Assembly (NCBI RefSeq): GCF_014841215.1
Contig: NZ_JACYTR010000004.1
Span: 126,494-189,830, forward strand
DNA from: Pseudomarimonas arenosa
GTDB lineage: Bacteria > Pseudomonadota > Gammaproteobacteria > Xanthomonadales > Xanthomonadaceae
Direction of reading: 5' to 3'
Length of the DNA: 63,337 nucleotides
The position numbers and the translations under genes are program-made. Positions 1 to 12,427 of the stretch are shown piece by piece (positions within the stretch are counted from its first letter, which is position 1; each line of letters begins with the position of its first letter). A model generated the notes under the pieces. That model saw only the letters and a list, made by a program, of their open reading frames with translations. It had not been told where the DNA came from and did no database searches.

Positions 1-63
1 CGGCAAGCGAAGACGCGGCAGCAGTGCCCGGTGTGGGCGATGCGGCGGGACTGGACGAAATTC

Positions 64-82
64 GGTGCGCCCAAGGCGCACC
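64..82 (-). terminator. 3' hairpin of cheV
   Basis: Perfect 8-bp stem (GGTGCGCC/GGCGCACC) with a 3-nt loop, starting 13 nt past the cheV stop. Read on the minus strand it is followed by GAATTTCG, so there is no strong U-tract. Nearly the same hairpin lies behind the glutathione peroxidase gene at 38310-38328, in the same orientation relative to its gene. It is therefore a repeated 3'-end element rather than a one-off stem. A role in termination or mRNA stabilisation is inferred. Confidence 0.5.
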
Positions 83-95
83 CCATGCAACGGCA

Positions 96-1043
96 TCAGG
101 CCGCGTTTCTCTCCTCGACCGCCTGAGCCAGGCGCACCCGCACGTACTCGGCGAGATCGGCGGGATTGAACTTGGCGACAAAGGCGTCGGCGCCAACGCG
201 CTCGACCATGGCGTTATTGAAGATGCCTGACAGGGAGGTGTGCAACAGCACATAGAGGTCGGCGAGGCGGGCATCGCGACGGATTTCCGTCGTCAGCGTA
301 TAGCCGTCCATCGATGGCATTTCGATGTCGGAAATCACCATGGCGTAGCGATCGAGTATGTTCTCGCCGGATTGCACGATGGACTTCAAATGATCCAGCG
401 CTTGTCGGCCATCGGGCAGCAGCACCGCCTCCACGCCTAGCTCCTCCAGCGTGCGTTGGATCTGCGAGCGGGCGACACGGGAATCGTCGACTACCAGCAC
501 CTTGAGGCCTGAGCCGATGAATTCGCCGGCGCCGGGTAGCGTTGGCCCTACTTCGGCCGCGCGAATCTGGCGCGCTTCAGCCAGGATGCGTTCCACATCC
601 AGAATCTGGATCAGTTCGCCCTGGTAGCGGGTGACCGCTGTCAGATGCGACACACCCTGACCGTGTTCGGGGGGCGGAAGCACCTCTTCCACGGCGATAT
701 TGACGATGCGCTCAACTGAGCTGACCAGGAAGCCCTGTACCGAGCGATTGAATTCGGTCACCACCAGGTAGTTGGCGTCTTCAGCGTTCGACTCCGGGTG
801 CTGGATGGCGCGACCGAGGTCGATCACCGGCACCGTACGGCCGCGAATATCGGCGCTGCCCAGCACCTGCACGGGGGCGTGGGGCAGGGCAAACAGCTCC
901 GGCTTGCGCAGCACTTCCTGCACCTTGAACACATTCACGCCAAAAAGTTGTCGGCCTCCGAGCCGGAACAACAGCAGGGCAAGTCGATTGTGGCCCGCAA
1001 GGCGGGTGCGTTGATCGATCCGATTCAGCAGGTCGCGTGACAT
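96..1043 (-). CDS. cheV: Chemotaxis protein CheV (CheW-REC)
   Basis: A 315-residue coupling protein that links chemoreceptors to CheA and can be phosphorylated. An N-terminal CheW-like domain spans about residues 15-165 (LFGVNVFKVQEVLR, VIDLGRAI). A response-regulator domain spans about 180-310, with the acidic pair in VLVVDDSR and phospho-acceptor Asp239 in ISDIEMPSMDGY. The reading frame runs further upstream, but the ATG at 1043 gives the family's usual length and start (MSRDLLNRIDQRT). It is divergent from flgA. A sigma-28-like element lies just upstream. Function is from family knowledge; the receptor partner is unknown. Confidence 0.93.
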   Translation of the reverse strand: MSRDLLNRIDQRTRLAGHNRLALLLFRLGGRQLFGVNVFKVQEVLRKPELFALPHAPVQVLGSADIRGRTVPVIDLGRAIQHPESNAEDANYLVVTEFNRSVQGFLVSSVERIVNIAVEEVLPPPEHGQGVSHLTAVTRYQGELIQILDVERILAEARQIRAAEVGPTLPGAGEFIGSGLKVLVVDDSRVARSQIQRTLEELGVEAVLLPDGRQALDHLKSIVQSGENILDRYAMVISDIEMPSMDGYTLTTEIRRDARLADLYVLLHTSLSGIFNNAMVERVGADAFVAKFNPADLAEYVRVRLAQAVEERNAA

Positions 1044-1050
1044 GTGGCGT

Positions 1051-1077
1051 CCATCGGCCTTGGGTCGAGAAACTTGA
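1051..1077 (-). promoter_or_regulatory. Possible sigma-28 promoter of cheV
   Basis: On the minus strand the sequence reads TCAA-N15-GCCGATGG, close to the FliA consensus TAAA-N15-GCCGATAA and with exact spacing. It points into cheV. The predicted transcription start would fall at about 1044, directly at the chosen ATG, which leaves no room for a leader. Either the mRNA is leaderless, the start codon is further in, or the match is fortuitous. Confidence 0.4.
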
Positions 1078-1088
1078 GCATCGATTGC

Positions 1089-1105
1089 TAGGCACGAGTC
1101 TTGCA
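1089..1105 (+). promoter_or_regulatory. Sigma-54 promoter of flgA
   Basis: TAGGCACGAGTCTTGCA fits the RpoN -24/-12 consensus (TGGCACG-N4-TTGC). The invariant GG is at 1091-1092 and GC at 1103-1104, 10 bp apart as required. A start near 1116 would leave about 23 nt before the flgA ATG at 1139. In polar-flagellated gammaproteobacteria flgA is commonly RpoN/FleQ dependent, which fits. Confidence 0.8.
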
Positions 1106-1138
1106 GCGCATCCGCTGTATTCGCACGCGGACCCGGCC

Positions 1139-1786
1139 ATGCATCGTCTGATTCTGAGCATACTCGCATTAAGTACCGCTGCGGGAGTCGCCGCCGATTT
1201 CCATCCAGTGGAGGACATCCGCCTGAGCGCGGAGTCGGCTTTCGACCTCGGGCCCGGTAGCCGCATTGAAGCCGCGGTTGAGCCTGGACTTCGCTTGCCG
1301 AAGTGTCCCGCACCGCTGCAGGCCTCGGTGGTGGGTCAGGCCAGTGCCGAGGTGCGCTGCGACAGCTTGGGCTGGCGTTTGTTCGTGCCGGTGCGCAGCC
1401 AGCGCATGGCCAGGGTCTACGTCGTGAAGCAGCCACTGGCCTCGGGCCAGGTACTTGGCATGGACAATGTCGGCGTCGAGCTGCGCGATGTGTCGCGCTT
1501 GCCCGGCGGTGTCATCACCGAGGGCACCGACATCAGCGGCCGAACCGCGCGCCGTGCCCTGGTCGCCGGCAGCGTGCTGCTGGTCACGGATGCGGTGCCG
1601 CCGCGCATCATCAAGCGTGGTGATCCGGTGGTGCTGATTTCCCGTGCCGGCACGATTGAAGTGCGTGCGCATGGCAAGGCGCTTGCTGCGGCCGGTGTCG
1701 ATGAGTCCGTGGCGGTGGAGAACGCCAGCTCGCGGCGGGTGGTTCAGGGACGCGTGCTGGCCAGTGGAGAAGTACTGGTCAGATAG
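1139..1786 (+). CDS. flgA: Flagellar P-ring assembly chaperone FlgA
   Basis: A 215-residue periplasmic chaperone that assists FlgI polymerisation into the flagellar P-ring. The N-terminus is a Sec signal peptide (MHRLILSILALSTAAGVAA). A C-terminal SAF domain follows (LASGQVLGMDNVGVEL, GDPVVLISRAGTIEVRA, VVQGRVLASGEVLV). The frame is open from 1037, but the ATG at 1139 begins the signal peptide and lies downstream of a convincing sigma-54 promoter. It sits at the edge of the flagellar cluster, before flgM-flgN and divergent from cheV, an arrangement common in Pseudomonas-like bacteria. Confidence 0.92.
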   Translation: MHRLILSILALSTAAGVAADFHPVEDIRLSAESAFDLGPGSRIEAAVEPGLRLPKCPAPLQASVVGQASAEVRCDSLGWRLFVPVRSQRMARVYVVKQPLASGQVLGMDNVGVELRDVSRLPGGVITEGTDISGRTARRALVAGSVLLVTDAVPPRIIKRGDPVVLISRAGTIEVRAHGKALAAAGVDESVAVENASSRRVVQGRVLASGEVLVR

Positions 1787-1838
1787 ACGCTGGCTGGGCA
1801 AGATGCGTGGTCTGCCCGACGAGCGGTAGAGGAATTCC

Positions 1839-1865
1839 TAAAGTTCTGCCGGTAGCGGTCGATAA
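1839..1865 (+). promoter_or_regulatory. Sigma-28 (FliA) promoter of flgM
   Basis: TAAA at 1839-1842, exactly 15 nt, then GTCGATAA at 1858-1865. This differs from the FliA consensus TAAA-N15-GCCGATAA at one position. It lies 40 bp before the flgM ATG. Since FlgM is the anti-FliA factor, this would form the usual negative feedback loop. Confidence 0.82.
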
Positions 1866-1905
1866 ACCGGACAGAGCCGCAAGATGCAGCACAGAGAGTC
1901 CAGCC

Positions 1906-2196
1906 ATGAACACCAAAATCGATGGCATTAGCAGTCTGGGGTCGCGAGCCAGCGTTACCGGCGCCAATAGCACCACCGCGCCGGTCAAGCCGGCCGGCGG
2001 GTCGACCGGCGCCGAGGACAGCGTGGAGCTGAGCGGTGAAATGGCCGCTTTGCGCAAACAGCTGGCAGATGCCCCGACGATTGATCAGGCCCGCGTGGCT
2101 TCGGTGCGTGCTGCCCTGGAGTCCGGTAGTTACCGCGTCGATGTGCAGGAGATTGCGCTTCGTCTGATCGCTTTGGAACGCCAACTGGGGCAATAG
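1906..2196 (+). CDS. flgM: Anti-sigma-28 factor FlgM
   Basis: A 96-residue protein that binds FliA until the hook-basal body is complete and is then exported. The N-terminal half is low-complexity and probably disordered (Ser/Thr/Gly/Ala-rich). The C-terminal half carries the FlgM helices (EDSVELSGEMAALRKQLAD, VRAALESGSYRVDVQEIALRLI), which contact sigma-28. The ATG at 1906 is chosen because upstream codons of the longer frame do not resemble FlgM and overlap the promoter. flgN follows 16 nt later. Confidence 0.9.
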   Translation: MNTKIDGISSLGSRASVTGANSTTAPVKPAGGSTGAEDSVELSGEMAALRKQLADAPTIDQARVASVRAALESGSYRVDVQEIALRLIALERQLGQ

Positions 2197-2212
2197 CAGA
2201 GGGTCGCAACCG

Positions 2213-2548
2213 ATGAGTCCGGAACAAGCACTGACCGCCTTGGACAAGGCCCTGGACAGCGAACGCTCGGCGCTGATCACCAGCGACGCCGAAACACTGA
2301 TGGAGGCCAATCAGGCCAAGCTCGCCGCTCTGCGCCAGCTTGAGGCGCTGCAGCCCGAACCGCAATGGCATGATCAGATCCGTCGACTGATGGATCGCAA
2401 TCGTGCCAACGGCGTCTTGTTGGCCCGACGCCAGCGCGAGGTGCGTTGGGCGCTTCGACACCTTGGGCGCAGCGACAATCAGGCCAGCTATAGCGCAGAT
2501 GGCAAGGTGGCCTACGCCACTCACGGGCGCTCATTCGGCAGCGTCTGA
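2213..2548 (+). CDS. flgN: Flagellar export chaperone FlgN
   Basis: A 111-residue, mostly helical protein with the size and position of FlgN, the cytoplasmic chaperone that delivers hook-associated proteins FlgK and FlgL to the export gate. It is rich in Leu/Ala/Glu/Arg heptad-like segments and lacks a signal peptide. It starts 16 nt after flgM and is presumably co-transcribed from the sigma-28 promoter. Sequence conservation in this family is low, so the call leans on length, helix content and the flgA-flgM-flgN order. A terminator hairpin lies about 65 nt downstream. Confidence 0.83.
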   Translation: MSPEQALTALDKALDSERSALITSDAETLMEANQAKLAALRQLEALQPEPQWHDQIRRLMDRNRANGVLLARRQREVRWALRHLGRSDNQASYSADGKVAYATHGRSFGSV

Positions 2549-2615
2549 TCGAAATCCGCAGCTCAGCGGATTGCTTCGGCAAGTTTCTGCTCTAGCCCAT
2601 CGTATCCGTCCCTCG

Positions 2616-2645
2616 ACGCCCGTCTCCACGACGGGCGTTTTGGTT
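2616..2645 (+). terminator. Rho-independent terminator of flgMN
   Basis: A perfect 9-bp stem (ACGCCCGTC/GACGGGCGT) with a TCCAC loop, followed by TTTGGTT. It stands between flgN and the oxidoreductase gene and ends the flagellar block. Confidence 0.75.
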
Positions 2646-2666
2646 GAAGTGTCCTACACTTGGCCG

Positions 2667-3920
2667 ATGAGCACTCAACATACGGATGTGGCGGTGATCG
2701 GCGGCGGTGTGATCGGCATCTGCACCGCCTTGGCCCTGGTCCGGCAAGGACGATCGGTCAGCGTGTTCGAACGTAGCGAGCCCGGCGCCGGTGCCTCGCA
2801 TGGCAATTGCGGCACCATCACGCCCAGTCACGCACCGCCTCTGGCCGCGCCCGGCATGGTGCTGAAGGCCCTGCGCTGGATGACCCAGGCCGATGCGCCA
2901 CTGCTGATCCGGCCGCGCTTTGATCCGGCTCTTTGGTACTGGCTGTGGCGTTTCGCCCGACGCTGCAACCGAGACGATTGGCAGCGTTCACTGGCCGGAC
3001 GTGCCATCCTGTTGCGTGCTTCGGCGGAACGTCTGGCGAAGCTGATCGAGGATGAAAGCCTGGATTGCGAATTTGAGCGCAGCGGGCATCTCTACGTCTG
3101 CCGTTCGAGCCAGGTGTTTGACCGGCTGGCCGCCGATTGCGAGGTGTTGGCCGCGCATGATGTGGTCGCCGAGGCCTGGGATGCTGCACGCACCGAGCGC
3201 GAAGAGCCGGCCCTGCGAGCTGGGGTGGCCGGCGGCATCCTTTTTCCCGGCGACGCCGTGCTGCGTCCTGATCGCTACCTGGCCGCCCTGGTCAAACGCC
3301 TGCTGGAGGCTGGAGGCCAGATCCACAGCGGCGCCGAGATCAAGGCCATCGAACCTGGCGAGCAGCGGGTCGACCTGCGTCTGGCCGATGGTCGCCGCTA
3401 CTCGGCCTCCCGGCTGGTGCTGGCCGCTGGCGCTTGGTCGCCAGAGCTCGGCCGGCAACTGGGGTTGAACTTGCCGATTCAGCCGGGCAAGGGCTATTCG
3501 ATTACCTACGACCGCCCGCAGATGGCGCCGCGGCGCCCGCTGGTGCTGAAAGAGCGTTCGGTCTGCGTGACCGCCTGGGCCAGTGGTTTTCGGTTGGGCA
3601 GCACGATGGAGTTTTCCGGCTACGACAGCGATCTCCGGCCCGAGCGTTTGCAGGCCCTGGTGCATGCCGCGCAGGAGTATCTGCAACAGCCGGAAGGCCC
3701 AGCGCGGCGCGAAGAGTGGTTTGGCTGGCGTCCGATGACCTGGGATGATCTGCCGATCATCGGCCCGCATCCGCGCTGGCCAGCGGTGCTGCTGGCGACC
3801 GGCCACGGCATGATGGGCGTGGGGATGTCAGCGATCACCGCCGATCTGGTCTGCGCCCTGGTCAGCGGCGAGTCGCCGCCGATCGATCCCAGGCCCTATC
3901 GCTACGAACGCTTCGCCTGA
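2667..3920 (+). CDS. DadA-type FAD-dependent D-amino acid dehydrogenase
   Basis: A 417-residue flavoprotein of the DadA/DAO family. It has an N-terminal Rossmann FAD motif (VAVIGGGVIGICTALAL), the ERSEPGAGASHGN segment typical of DadA proteins, and a C-terminal FAD-contacting region (GWRPMTWDDLPIIGP, GHGMMGVGMSAITADL). Such enzymes oxidise D-amino acids or imino acids to oxo acids, passing electrons to the quinone pool. The frame is open far upstream; the ATG at 2667 puts the FAD motif near residue 12. The substrate is undetermined: D-alanine and D-hydroxyproline dehydrogenases are both close relatives. The next gene, 27 nt on, handles N-formylglutamate, suggesting an amino-acid catabolic pair. 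Confidence 0.82.
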   Translation: MSTQHTDVAVIGGGVIGICTALALVRQGRSVSVFERSEPGAGASHGNCGTITPSHAPPLAAPGMVLKALRWMTQADAPLLIRPRFDPALWYWLWRFARRCNRDDWQRSLAGRAILLRASAERLAKLIEDESLDCEFERSGHLYVCRSSQVFDRLAADCEVLAAHDVVAEAWDAARTEREEPALRAGVAGGILFPGDAVLRPDRYLAALVKRLLEAGGQIHSGAEIKAIEPGEQRVDLRLADGRRYSASRLVLAAGAWSPELGRQLGLNLPIQPGKGYSITYDRPQMAPRRPLVLKERSVCVTAWASGFRLGSTMEFSGYDSDLRPERLQALVHAAQEYLQQPEGPARREEWFGWRPMTWDDLPIIGPHPRWPAVLLATGHGMMGVGMSAITADLVCALVSGESPPIDPRPYRYERFA

Positions 3921-3947
3921 GCGGCTAGCCATCGGTAAACTCGGTCG

Positions 3948-4730
3948 ATGGATACCTTCACTCTGCACCGCGGCCGCGCGCCGCTCTTGGTCAGCATGCC
4001 GCACGATGGCGTGATGTTGCCGCCCGAGCTGTTGAAACGCATGCGGCCTTCGGCACGCGCCGTGCCCGACACTGACTGGCATGTGTCGCGTCTATATGCG
4101 TTTGCTCGTGAACTGGGTGCTTCGGTGCTGATACCGAACTACTCGCGCTATGTGGTCGACCTCAATCGACCACCCGACGACGTCAGCCTGTACCCGGGAC
4201 AGAACACCACCGGTCTTTGTCCGACAAGGCAGTTCACCGGCGAGCCGGTCTACCTCGATGGGCAGGAGCCCAATGAGGCCGAGGTGGCCGAGCGGGTAGA
4301 GCAGTACTGGCGACCCTACCACCTGGCCTTGGCGCAGCAGCTGGAACACTTGCGTCAGCTGCACGGGGGCGTGGTGTTGTGGGAGGCGCACTCGATCCTC
4401 TCGCGAGTGCCCTGGTTGTTCGATGGTCAGCTGCCTGACCTGAATCTTGGCACTGCCGATGGAGCAAGCTGTTCAGTGTGGCTGCAGTCGAAGCTGGCTG
4501 GCGTCTGCGCCAGTCAGGGCGACTACACCTGGGTGATCAATGGTCGCTTCAAGGGCGGCTACATCACCCGTCATTACGCCCAACCCAGTCGCCGCGTTGA
4601 AGCCGTGCAGCTCGAGCTCTCGCAATGCAGCTACATGGATGAACACTCCACCGCCTACTTGCCCGACCAGGCAGGGAAACTGCAGGTGGTGTTGCGGCAG
4701 TTGCTGGAGACCTGTCTTGCGGCTGTGTGA
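3948..4730 (+). CDS. hutG: N-formylglutamate deformylase
   Basis: A 260-residue member of the N-formylglutamate amidohydrolase family, which hydrolyses N-formyl-L-glutamate to glutamate and formate in the last step of the five-step histidine degradation pathway. Recognisable segments are LLVSMPHDGVMLP, DTDWHVSRLYAF, RYVVDLNRPP and WEAHSILSRVPWLFDGQLPD, the last with probable metal ligands. No other hut genes are nearby, so a role with the upstream amino-acid oxidase is possible. It converges on parE across about 160 bp of palindromic sequence. Confidence 0.88.
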   Translation: MDTFTLHRGRAPLLVSMPHDGVMLPPELLKRMRPSARAVPDTDWHVSRLYAFARELGASVLIPNYSRYVVDLNRPPDDVSLYPGQNTTGLCPTRQFTGEPVYLDGQEPNEAEVAERVEQYWRPYHLALAQQLEHLRQLHGGVVLWEAHSILSRVPWLFDGQLPDLNLGTADGASCSVWLQSKLAGVCASQGDYTWVINGRFKGGYITRHYAQPSRRVEAVQLELSQCSYMDEHSTAYLPDQAGKLQVVLRQLLETCLAAV

Positions 4731-4826
4731 GGTGGATTACACCGCGCATTGACGGGACGTCCCCGGTGGGCCGCCGCCCCCTAAGGTTGGTCGCGACCTG
4801 AGGGCCCGCGAACGCGAAGCCTGTAG

Positions 4827-4843
4827 GGTGGGCCGCGCCCACC
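4827..4843. repeat. Small palindrome between hutG and parE
   Basis: GGTGGGC-CGC-GCCCACC, preceded by TAG. It shares the (TA)GGGTGGGC core with the two inverted elements at 8611-8671, so it appears to be a solo member of that palindrome family. Confidence 0.5.
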
Positions 4844-4854
4844 ATTGATTGCCC

Positions 4855-4870
4855 CCCCGGCATGCCGGGG
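4855..4870. terminator. Convergent palindrome between hutG and parE
   Basis: A perfect 16-bp palindrome, CCCCGGCATGCCGGGG, 19 nt beyond the parE stop on the minus strand and 125 nt beyond hutG. Its symmetry and convergent position suit a bidirectional terminator, but no T-tract is present. Confidence 0.4.
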
Positions 4871-4889
4871 AGCGAATCGTCGCGTGGGA

Positions 4890-8600
<3,711 letters not shown>

Positions 8601-8610
8601 GGCTTGGACG

Positions 8611-8671
8611 GTGGGCCACAGGCCCACCCTACATCGGGCGCTTATCAAATAGGGTGGGCCTGTGGCCCACC
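8611..8671. repeat. Inverted palindrome doublet (REPIN-like)
   Basis: Two palindromes, GGTGGGCC-ACA-GGCCCACC (8611-8629) and GGTGGGCC-TGT-GGCCCACC (8653-8671), are arranged head-to-head. CCCTAC follows the first and TAGG precedes the second, so the pair forms a 22-bp inverted repeat across a 20-nt spacer. This is the architecture of REP doublets. It fills the pyrG-kdsA gap and ends 18 nt before the kdsA start, where a strong mRNA stem could affect kdsA translation. Confidence 0.7.
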
Positions 8672-8688
8672 ATGGAATCGAGAACCCT

Positions 8689-9519
8689 ATGAAACTCTGC
8701 GGTTTTGAAGTTGGCCTGGATCAACCTTTCTTTCTGATTGCCGGCCCCTGCGTGATCGAATCGCTGCAGCTGCAGCTCGACACCGCGGGTGCCTTGAAGG
8801 AGATCACCCAGGAGCTCGGGATCAATTTCATCTTCAAGTCCAGCTTCGACAAGGCCAATCGCACCTCAGCCAACAGTTTCCGTGGCCCGGGCATGGAGCA
8901 GGGCCTGAAGGTGCTGGCCGAGGTCAAGCGACAGCTGAACCTGCCGGTGCTTACCGACGTGCACGAGTACACGCCGCTGGACGAAGTCGCGGCGGTGGTC
9001 GATGTGCTGCAGACGCCGGCCTTTCTCTGTCGCCAGACTGACTTCATTCAGAACGTCGCGCGTGCCGGACGGCCGGTGAACATCAAGAAGGGACAGTTCC
9101 TCAGTCCCTGGGAAATGAAGCACGTGTCCGACAAGGCCCGCGCCACCGGTAACGAGCAGATCATGGTCTGCGAGCGTGGCGCGAGTTTTGGCTATAACAA
9201 TCTGGTCTCTGACATGCGCGGCCTGGCGGTGATGCGCGAAACGGGTTGCCCGGTGGTATTTGATGCGACGCATTCGGTGCAATTGCCCGGCGGCGCTGGC
9301 GGCAAGTCGGGTGGTCAGCGCGAACATGTGCCGGTGCTGTCACGCGCCGCGGTGGCGGCCGGAGTATCCGGCTTGTTCATGGAAACCCATCCTGATCCCG
9401 ACAAGGCCCTCTCCGATGGCCCGAACGCCTGGCCGCTGCCGAGAATGCGAGCGCTTCTGGAAACCTTGCTTGAGCTCGATCGAGTTGTTAAGCGACTGGG
9501 CTTCCTGGAGCAGGAGTGA
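8689..9519 (+). CDS. kdsA: 3-deoxy-D-manno-octulosonate 8-phosphate synthase
   Basis: A 276-residue TIM-barrel enzyme condensing phosphoenolpyruvate with arabinose 5-phosphate to make KDO-8-phosphate for lipopolysaccharide. Signature segments are [45 protein letters not shown] and [15 protein letters not shown]. The Asn in KANRTS suggests the metal-independent class. ATG at 8689 follows a GGAATCGAGAACCCT leader; the longer frame begins inside the palindrome repeat and is rejected. The kdsA-eno order is conserved in Xanthomonadales and Pseudomonas. Confidence 0.96.
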   Translation: MKLCGFEVGLDQPFFLIAGPCVIESLQLQLDTAGALKEITQELGINFIFKSSFDKANRTSANSFRGPGMEQGLKVLAEVKRQLNLPVLTDVHEYTPLDEVAAVVDVLQTPAFLCRQTDFIQNVARAGRPVNIKKGQFLSPWEMKHVSDKARATGNEQIMVCERGASFGYNNLVSDMRGLAVMRETGCPVVFDATHSVQLPGGAGGKSGGQREHVPVLSRAAVAAGVSGLFMETHPDPDKALSDGPNAWPLPRMRALLETLLELDRVVKRLGFLEQE

Positions 9520-9561
9520 TGGTGGGATTGTGCGGCTGCCCTGGCGGCGCTGTCTCTCTAC

Positions 9562-9587
9562 GCGGGTCGCGACCCGCCCTACTTTTT
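9562..9587 (+). terminator. Palindrome plus T-tract between kdsA and eno
   Basis: A 16-bp perfect palindrome (GCGGGTCGCGACCCGC) is followed by CCTAC and five T residues at 9583-9587. It is terminator-like, but the CCCTAC tail also marks the 8611 repeat family, so it may be a repeat acting as an attenuating terminator inside the run. Confidence 0.5.
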
Positions 9588-9604
9588 GTTGACCACACAG
9601 GTAA

Positions 9605-10894
<1,290 letters not shown>

Positions 10895-10909
10895 TTGAAG
10901 TCGGCCACC

Positions 10910-11227
10910 ATGGCCCGCTGGGCATTGCTCGGGCTGGCGCTGCTACTCGCAGCGCTGCAGTTCAAGCTTTGGCATGGCGAGGGTGGGCGGGCCGAGGTGG
11001 AGGAATTGCGCAAGGCTTTGCGCGAGCAGGAACAAGTGAACGCTGAACTGCGCCGACGCAACGCGGATCTTGCTGCCGAAGTCGAAGATCTGAAGACCGG
11101 CGAAGCGGCGGTGGAAGAGCGCGCACGCTTGGAGCTGGGCATGATCAAACCGGGCGAGGTGTTTTATCGGGTGGTGCCCGATGCCGAAGGCGCCACCCAG
11201 CCAACTGGCAAGGAATCAACACCATGA
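10910..11227 (+). CDS. ftsB: Cell division protein FtsB
   Basis: A 105-residue bitopic membrane protein of the FtsB-FtsL-FtsQ complex at the division septum. One transmembrane helix at residues 3-20 (RWALLGLALLLAALQFKL) is followed by a periplasmic coiled coil (about 30-70, Glu/Arg/Leu heptads) and the C-terminal ARLELGMIKPGEVFYRVV motif that FtsQ binds. The ATG at 10910 gives the canonical start (membrane helix within three residues). A TTG directly after the eno stop at 10895 is an alternative. It overlaps ispD by 4 nt (ATGA). Confidence 0.93.
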   Translation: MARWALLGLALLLAALQFKLWHGEGGRAEVEELRKALREQEQVNAELRRRNADLAAEVEDLKTGEAAVEERARLELGMIKPGEVFYRVVPDAEGATQPTGKESTP

Positions 11228-11922
11228 CCTGGGTCGTTGTGCCAGCCGCAGGCAAGGGCGTGCGCTTCGGTGGTGACCTGCCGAAACAGTATGTTCAAGT
11301 GTTCGGCCGTAGCCTGCTGCACCACACGCTGACACTTCTCTGCCGTCACCCGGACATTACCGGCGTGCAGGTGGTGCTGGCCCGCAAGGATCAGCACTGG
11401 CCGGGCTGGCGCGAGATGTACGGCAAGCCGATCAAGACCTGCATCGGCGGGGCAGAACGCGCAGACTCAGTGCTGGCGGGTCTGCGCGCGCTGCCCGACA
11501 GCGTCCGCGAACGCGACTGGGTGTTGGTGCATGATGCTGCGCGCCCCTGCCTGCCTGCGGGCGATCTGGTCAGGCTATTGGAACTTGGCGGCAGTCATGC
11601 AGTGGGCGCCTTGTTGGCTGAGCCGGTGCGTGACACCATCAAGCGCAGCAATGCGCGCGGTGAGTCTGAACAAACCGTTCCACGCGACACCCTGTGGCGC
11701 GCGCAAACACCACAGATGTTTCGCCGCGCCACGTTGCAGCGGGCGCTGGAAACCGCCTTGGCTTCGGGGTTGGCAATCACCGACGAAGCGATGGCGGTGG
11801 AGCGTCTGGGCCTGTTGCCGTTGTTGGTCGAAGGCAGCAGTTGCAATCTCAAGGTCACAACCGAGGACGACCTGGCGGTGGCCGAATTTTGGCTGGGTCG
11901 CTTGTCTGGTCGCGATGGCTAG
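11224..11922 (+). CDS. ispD: 2-C-methyl-D-erythritol 4-phosphate cytidylyltransferase
   Basis: A 232-residue enzyme transferring CMP from CTP to MEP in the non-mevalonate isoprenoid pathway. The CTP-binding loop is [19 protein letters not shown]; further motifs are [14 protein letters not shown] and [12 protein letters not shown]. It overlaps ftsB and is followed 25 nt later by ispF, the enzyme two steps further on. Confidence 0.96.
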   Translation: MTWVVVPAAGKGVRFGGDLPKQYVQVFGRSLLHHTLTLLCRHPDITGVQVVLARKDQHWPGWREMYGKPIKTCIGGAERADSVLAGLRALPDSVRERDWVLVHDAARPCLPAGDLVRLLELGGSHAVGALLAEPVRDTIKRSNARGESEQTVPRDTLWRAQTPQMFRRATLQRALETALASGLAITDEAMAVERLGLLPLLVEGSSCNLKVTTEDDLAVAEFWLGRLSGRDG

Positions 11923-11947
11923 CGCGACGACGAGCAAGGGAGCAACG

Positions 11948-12424
11948 ATGAGAGTGGGGATTGGTTACGACGTGCACGCCTTCGGCGAAGGCGACCATGT
12001 GGTGCTGGGCGGGGTGCGCATCGAGCACGAGCGCGGAGTGCTGGCCCATTCGGACGGCGATGTGCTGATCCATGCAGTCTGCGATGCCCTGTTGGGTGCA
12101 TTGGCACTGGGCGATATCGGTCATCACTTTCCTCCCGGCGACCCGGAGTGGAAGGATGCCGACAGTCGCATGATGCTGCGCGCCGTGCAGGCCATCCTGC
12201 AGGAGCGCGGCTGGCGGGTGAACAACGTTGATTCGGTGGTGGTCTGCGAGACCCCCAAGCTTGCGCCGCATATCGATCGGATGCGCCAGCTGATGTCGGA
12301 AGACTTGCGCATACCCGTCGAGGCCGTGGCGGTCAAGGCGACCACGTCCGAGCGTCTTGGCTTCACCGGACGAAAAGAGGGCATTGCCGCACAGGCTGTG
12401 GTCAGTCTGGCACCGCGTGAGTAG
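11948..12424 (+). CDS. ispF: 2-C-methyl-D-erythritol 2,4-cyclodiphosphate synthase
   Basis: A 158-residue trimeric zinc enzyme that cyclises CDP-ME 2-phosphate. Metal ligands lie in [10 protein letters not shown] and [19 protein letters not shown]; the C-terminal [18 protein letters not shown] is the substrate and signature region. A longer open frame exists upstream within ispD but lacks IspF sequence; the ATG at 11948 gives the standard [10 protein letters not shown] start. It lies 3 nt from truD. Confidence 0.96.
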   Translation: MRVGIGYDVHAFGEGDHVVLGGVRIEHERGVLAHSDGDVLIHAVCDALLGALALGDIGHHFPPGDPEWKDADSRMMLRAVQAILQERGWRVNNVDSVVVCETPKLAPHIDRMRQLMSEDLRIPVEAVAVKATTSERLGFTGRKEGIAAQAVVSLAPRE

Positions 12425-12427
12425 CGC

